Positions 60,440 to 64,000 of a stretch of DNA of 64,000 nucleotides are shown here, one piece after another (the stretch's first letter is position 1; every line of letters begins with the position of its first letter). The translations under genes and the position numbers were made by a program. Below the pieces are notes generated by a model. That model was not told the DNA's origin. It saw nothing but the letters and a program-made list of their open reading frames with translations, and did no database searches. This stretch comes from Chitinophaga eiseniae (GTDB lineage: Bacteria > Bacteroidota > Bacteroidia > Chitinophagales > Chitinophagaceae): contig NZ_FUWZ01000005.1 in assembly GCF_900167135.1 (NCBI RefSeq), positions 567,003 to 631,002 on the forward strand, given 5' to 3'.

Positions 60440-61993
60440 TCATATTCGCCTTTCCGATTTTTGAGACTTGATAAATATCCAGGCCATGAGACTGCCGAGC
60501 CATCCTAATCCGCCGCACATCGCCATTATTTTACCATAACTCCGGATAAAATGCTGATGGTACAGCTGGGCGACCAGCTGTTGTTGCTGATGCGGTAACC
60601 CCTGGGGCACTGCGGCATCGCCGAGGTTGGCTGTCTGCGCCATGGCAGCTGCTTTCTGAGCAGCTGTCAGCGGCAGCTCCTGCAGCGCCGGCTGCATAGA
60701 TCCGGCAAAAAACAGTACCGCCAACGCCCCGAAAACGGCCACGGCAAATACGCCGGCGATCCTCGTAACAGCATTGTTGACACCGGATGCGGTACCGGAC
60801 AACTGGCTGCTCACACAGCCCATCACGGTGGCGGTCAGTGGCGCCACAGTAATGGTCATGCCCATACCGAGCACCATGATGCCGGGAAAAAAGGTAGTCC
60901 AGTAGGAGGAGGGCCCGGTGGTTTGTCCTACCAGCGCCATCAGCAGCATACCGGTACCCGCCAGGAAAGGTCCGATAATGAGGAACCACCGCGGCCCGTA
61001 CTTGTCGGCCAGGCTGCCAGCCAGCCGTGCCAGGAAGACCATCAGCAGCGTAAACGGAAGAAAAGACAGGCCGGACTCCAGCTGACTGTAACCCTGCATC
61101 TGCACCATATTGAGCGACAGGAACAGCATGCTGCCGCTAAGGCCGGCATACAGGAAAAACGTTAGCAGGTTGGCGCCGGTGAACGTCCGGTTTTTAAAAA
61201 GATGCAATGGCAGCATCGGGTGACGGCTGCGCTGTTCTGTAATAACAAAACCCGCCAGCAACAGCGCTCCTGCGAGGATACTGCCATAAGCCGCCAGGCT
61301 GTCGAAGCCGGAGACCGGCACCCGGAGAAAGCCAAAATTCAGCAATGCCAGTCCCCCTACGATGAGGACAGCGCCGGGATAGTCCTGCGGTGGCGCATCG
61401 GCAGGTATTTCCTGTTCTGCTACCTTCCACCACAGGCATAACAATGTGATAATGCCAATAGGTATATTAATAAAGAAAATATAGCGCCACAGGCCGGCGT
61501 CGGCCAGTGCGCCGCCCAGTATAGGGCCGCCGATCGTTACCAGCGTGGTCACAGACGACCAGGTGCCGATCGCTTTACCTCTTTCAGCTTCATCGATGGC
61601 GGAAGAGATCAGGGAGAGGCTGCCGGGGATCATGAGCGCGCCGCCGATACCCTGTACCATTCGGAAGATAATCAGCATGGTGACGGTACCTGCCAGTCCG
61701 CATGCCGCAGAGCCGGCGATGAAAATCATAATGCCCGTCATAAAAATGTGGCGCCGGCCCAGCCGGTCGCCCAGCGTGCCGCCCAGCAGGATAAGGGCAG
61801 CCAGCATCAGCATGTAAGCGTTTAACACCCAGAACAGTTCCGCGCCCGAAGCATGCAGGCTGCGTTGAAGGGAAGGCAATGCCACGTTCAGCGCGGTACC
61901 GTCTATGAAAGCCATGGCAGACGCCAGGATGGAGGAGGTGACCACCCATCTTCCGGCAGTGCTGCGAAGTGATACGGTCGACATAACTTGCAT
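60440..61993 (-). CDS. DHA2-family MFS multidrug exporter
   Basis: A 517-residue drug:proton antiporter of the 14-helix DHA2 group. Motif A-like G-G-T-L-G-D-R-L-G-R-R-H lies between helices 2 and 3, the first helix contains F-I-D-G-T-A-L-N-V-A-L-P, a DHA2 trait, and G-P-I-L-G-G-A-L follows in helix 5 (motif C). ATGs at 61993 and 61984 are both possible starts. It resembles EmrB/QacA/SmvA-type exporters. No adjacent regulator or membrane-fusion protein is present; the serine hydrolase lies downstream. Confidence 0.94.
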   Translation of the reverse strand: MQVMSTVSLRSTAGRWVVTSSILASAMAFIDGTALNVALPSLQRSLHASGAELFWVLNAYMLMLAALILLGGTLGDRLGRRHIFMTGIMIFIAGSAACGLAGTVTMLIIFRMVQGIGGALMIPGSLSLISSAIDEAERGKAIGTWSSVTTLVTIGGPILGGALADAGLWRYIFFINIPIGIITLLCLWWKVAEQEIPADAPPQDYPGAVLIVGGLALLNFGFLRVPVSGFDSLAAYGSILAGALLLAGFVITEQRSRHPMLPLHLFKNRTFTGANLLTFFLYAGLSGSMLFLSLNMVQMQGYSQLESGLSFLPFTLLMVFLARLAGSLADKYGPRWFLIIGPFLAGTGMLLMALVGQTTGPSSYWTTFFPGIMVLGMGMTITVAPLTATVMGCVSSQLSGTASGVNNAVTRIAGVFAVAVFGALAVLFFAGSMQPALQELPLTAAQKAAAMAQTANLGDAAVPQGLPHQQQQLVAQLYHQHFIRSYGKIMAMCGGLGWLGSLMAWIFIKSQKSERRI

Positions 61994-62106
61994 AACGCCC
62001 GTGCATTGTAAAATGTTCCGCCGTTCACCTTAACGCTTTTTTAACAGCCGGCCCGGTAGGGGGAGATCTTTTGGGCTGCGTCACTATAGTGAATACAACG
62101 AATGTT

Positions 62107-62571
62107 ATGAGGTACTGTACTAGTAAACACCGCTTCAGGGCTGCTTTTGCCGCCTGTCTGCTTGTCATGGCCATGCCTGCGATGGCGCAACAGAAACTGT
62201 TGCCCGACCAGAACCCCCGTTACATGGAGAGCATGCAGCTGTACCTGATCAACGAAGATTCCCTGACGGCACGGGAAGGTACCACCGTACAGCAGACCTA
62301 TAAAGCATATCAGTTTATGGAAGCGAAAATGGAGCGGCGGGAACAACGGCGGCAGGACCGTCGTGAGCGCCGGCGTGCCTATGCCTATGGCTATGGATGG
62401 GGATCATCATGGGACACCTGGGGATATCCGGCATATACTTATGGATACGGTTATCCGTCGTACAGCTTCGGCCATTACGGCCATCGCCACAACTATTCAC
62501 CGGGCTTCCAGTGGTACGACCTGGCGACCGTTACCGCCCTGGCCATGGGCACTTACCTGCTCTTCCGCTAA
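62107..62571 (+). CDS. small exported Tyr/Gly-rich protein
   Basis: About 154 residues. A signal peptide ends at A-M-A-Q-Q; then a coiled-coil-like basic segment (M-E-R-R-E-Q-R-R-Q-D-R-R-E-R-R-R) and a C-terminal part of repeated tyrosines, glycines and tryptophans (Y-G-Y-G-W, Y-G-Y-G-Y-P), ending in a hydrophobic segment A-L-A-M-G-T-Y-L-L-F. ATG 62107 fits the signal peptide better than a TTG at 62071. Family unknown. It sits 29 bases before the LpoB gene and so may belong to an envelope operon. Confidence 0.72.
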   Translation: MRYCTSKHRFRAAFAACLLVMAMPAMAQQKLLPDQNPRYMESMQLYLINEDSLTAREGTTVQQTYKAYQFMEAKMERREQRRQDRRERRRAYAYGYGWGSSWDTWGYPAYTYGYGYPSYSFGHYGHRHNYSPGFQWYDLATVTALAMGTYLLFR

Positions 62572-62600
62572 TAAATCATCGTATAAAAAATTTCAACCTG

Positions 62601-63197
62601 ATGTTTAAAATGAATGCTCCCGCATTGGTCGGGATACTTATGTCCGCTGCCCTCATACAAGGATGTGCTCCCCGCCAGGTGACGCGGGTAGACGAAAAGC
62701 AACAGATCGATATCAGTGGCCGCTGGAATAATACCGACTCACGGCTCACGGCGGAAGAAATGATCGCCAGCGCCCTCGGAGAGAACTGGTTGTCAGAATT
62801 TACCCAGCAACATGCAGGCAAGAAACCGGTCGTGATCGTAGGTATGGTGGCCAACAAAAGTCATGAACACATCGATGCGGAAACGTTCATCAAAGATATG
62901 GAACGCACGTTTGTCACCACCCAGAAAGTAAGGCTGGTACAGGGCGGCGCCAAAAGAGAGGAACTGCGCGGTGAACGGGCAGATCAGCAGAAAAATGCTT
63001 CTGTGTCTACCATGAAAAAATGGGGACTCGAAGTAGGAGCAGATTATATGCTGCAAGGGAGCATCAACTCTATCGTAGATTCACATAAAAGGCAAATGGT
63101 GGTATATTATCAGGTAGACCTGGAACTGACCGACCTGCAAAGCAACGAAGTAAAATGGATAGGCAATAAGAAGATTGCCAAATATGTGAAGAATTAG
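62601..63197 (+). CDS. LpoB-like penicillin-binding protein activator lipoprotein
   Basis: A 198-residue lipoprotein (lipobox I-Q-G-C, Cys about residue 19). The mature domain has the LpoB/YcfM-type pattern: D-I-S-G-R-W-N-N-T-D-S, V-V-I-V-G-M-V-A-N-K-S-H-E-H-I, F-V-T-T-Q-K-V-R-L-V, then G-A-D-Y-M-L-Q-G-S-I-N-S-I and W-I-G-N-K-K-I-A. LpoB-like proteins in E. coli stimulate PBP1b from the outer membrane. Start at ATG 62601 is set by the signal peptide. A COG3014-type protein follows, as in many Bacteroidota. Confidence 0.88.
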   Translation: MFKMNAPALVGILMSAALIQGCAPRQVTRVDEKQQIDISGRWNNTDSRLTAEEMIASALGENWLSEFTQQHAGKKPVVIVGMVANKSHEHIDAETFIKDMERTFVTTQKVRLVQGGAKREELRGERADQQKNASVSTMKKWGLEVGADYMLQGSINSIVDSHKRQMVVYYQVDLELTDLQSNEVKWIGNKKIAKYVKN

Positions 63198-63228
63198 AAC
63201 CTACATACTCGTTACCACTGTGGTGACC

Positions 63229-63267
63229 GTGCGCCGGTTGTCTGTGTTGCCGGCGCACATTTTTTTT
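63229..63267 (+). terminator. terminator or attenuator between LpoB and the COG3014-type gene
   Basis: Perfect 9-bp GC-rich stem (arms 63229-63237 and 63250-63258) followed by an eight-base T-run (63260-63267). It lies 15 bases before the next start on the same strand, so it could limit read-through. Confidence 0.82.
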
Positions 63268-63281
63268 CTCAAGCGCATATC

Positions 63282-64000
63282 ATGTTTATTTCCGATCGTC
63301 AATGGAAGTGGTGGCTGCCACTGGCGTTGGCCATACCTTTCTTTTGCTCATGCCGTACTTATAACGGCGCGGTGGCGCCGTATTACGAGGCCGTGTCACA
63401 GGGCCGCTTCGAGGAGGCTTCGACACAGCTGGACAAAGCCCGCTTTTTCCGCTATAACCGCAACAAACTGCTGTTTAACATGGAGAAAGGCAAGACCGCT
63501 TTTCTGCAGGGACGCTATCATGAAAGCAACCTGTATTTTAATGCCGCGGACTCCATCCTGTCGGGCCGCAGCCGCAGCAGGGTACTGGACCAGACGCTGG
63601 GACTGGTGGTGAATCCCGCTATGCAGATCTACCAGGGAGAAGATTTTGAACGATTACTGATTCATTACTATAAGTCTGTCAACTATCTGCAACTACATCA
63701 GCTGGAAGACGCGGAGGTGGAAGCCCGGCGTATTTCCCTGGGCAACTATGCCCTCAACGACCGGAAAAAAAACAATGATAAGAAATACAGTAACGACGCT
63801 TTTTCCCTGATCGTGCAAGGCATCGTATACGAAAGCGCCGGCGATGTGAACAACGCTTTTATTGCTTACCGCAACGCCGCTGATATCTTCCTGAAGTCTC
63901 CCGACCGGCGTTATTACGGCGTGGACATGCCTGCGCAGTTACAGGTAGATCTCCTGCGTACGGCTGATCAGCTGGGCTTTCAGCAGGAAGTACAATATTA
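63282..64000 (+). CDS. COG3014-type lipoprotein, N-terminal part (runs off the window)
   Basis: The frame from ATG 63282 stays open to the last base, so at least 239 residues are encoded and the 3' end is missing. It starts M-F-I-S-D-R-Q-W-K-W, has a hydrophobic segment and a lipobox-like F-F-C-S-C-R, then TPR-like helical sequence (Y-Y-E-A-V-S-Q-G-R-F-E-E-A, Y-Y-K-S-V-N-Y-L-Q-L and G-D-V-N-N-A-F-I-A-Y-R-N-A). This agrees with COG3014-type proteins, which are often encoded next to LpoB. A periplasmic or outer-membrane scaffold role in cell-wall synthesis is inferred. Confidence 0.83.
   Translation, partial: MFISDRQWKWWLPLALAIPFFCSCRTYNGAVAPYYEAVSQGRFEEASTQLDKARFFRYNRNKLLFNMEKGKTAFLQGRYHESNLYFNAADSILSGRSRSRVLDQTLGLVVNPAMQIYQGEDFERLLIHYYKSVNYLQLHQLEDAEVEARRISLGNYALNDRKKNNDKKYSNDAFSLIVQGIVYESAGDVNNAFIAYRNAADIFLKSPDRRYYGVDMPAQLQVDLLRTADQLGFQQEVQY

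Noticed and set aside
63220..63612. 130-codon plus-strand frame overlapping the start of the last gene
   Set aside because: A different frame from 63282 is open to the window end, has a lipobox-like segment and TPR-like helices, and is the better gene.

Overview
The window reads as chromosomal DNA of a glycan-degrading member of the Bacteroidota, most likely a Chitinophaga-type organism. Supporting signs are three SusC/SusD outer-membrane pairs (one cut by the window edge), an ECF sigma/FecR/STN-SusC relay, a C-terminal domain resembling a type IX secretion sorting signal, DUF3526 ABC permeases, LytS/LytTR signalling, and a tRNA promoter matching the Bacteroidota TTTG-N19-TAnnTTTG consensus. 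No rRNA, CRISPR array or intact mobile element was seen.

Layout. 1-7.1 kb: end of a SusC gene, SusD, a secreted GH16 glycanase, then Gfo/Idh/MocA oxidoreductase, a GlcN-6-P deaminase-type isomerase and a GMC oxidoreductase, a glycan import and sugar-processing locus. 7.2-8.4 kb: an unrecognised exported protein on the minus strand, behind a bidirectional terminator. 9.0-17.8 kb: a second locus with SusC, SusD, a surface lipoprotein, a GHL10-type glycosidase and an SGNH hydrolase. 17.9-21.4 kb: an ATP-cone/PD-(D/E)XK nuclease-like protein coupled to a P-loop NTPase, then cstA. 21.4-28.7 kb: a tight operon with a His/Cys-rich small protein, ABC ATPase, TonB siderophore-type receptor, two DUF3526 permeases and a secreted AstE/AspA-type zinc amidohydrolase; it looks like metal-complex acquisition. 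28.8-38.5 kb: sigma/FecR/SusC/SusD and a large GH39/GH5-like glycosidase. 38.5-42.6 kb: two small exported proteins, a decayed chimeric gene (AraC sensor half joined to a flavin monooxygenase tail), and an ABC-F/TetR pair.

42.8-50.0 kb is the most unusual part: a visibly AT-richer, minus-strand island with a P47/OrfX (TULIP)-like protein, a 1148-residue propeller-plus-helical protein, a one-domain C70/AvrRpt2-like cysteine peptidase and an 80-residue protein. It lies downstream of the 3' end of a tRNA-Leu(CAG), with a frameshifted tyrosine-integrase relic between them. I read it as a horizontally acquired, possibly toxin-like cassette; its function is unproven.

50.1-64 kb returns to ordinary chromosome: TetR plus FabF with a perfect palindromic operator, GH20 hexosaminidase, LysE exporter, SnoaL-like protein, LytS/LytTR two-component pair, MarR-GNAT fusion with a likely operator, class C serine hydrolase, DHA2 drug exporter, and an envelope cluster with LpoB and a COG3014-type lipoprotein that runs off the window.
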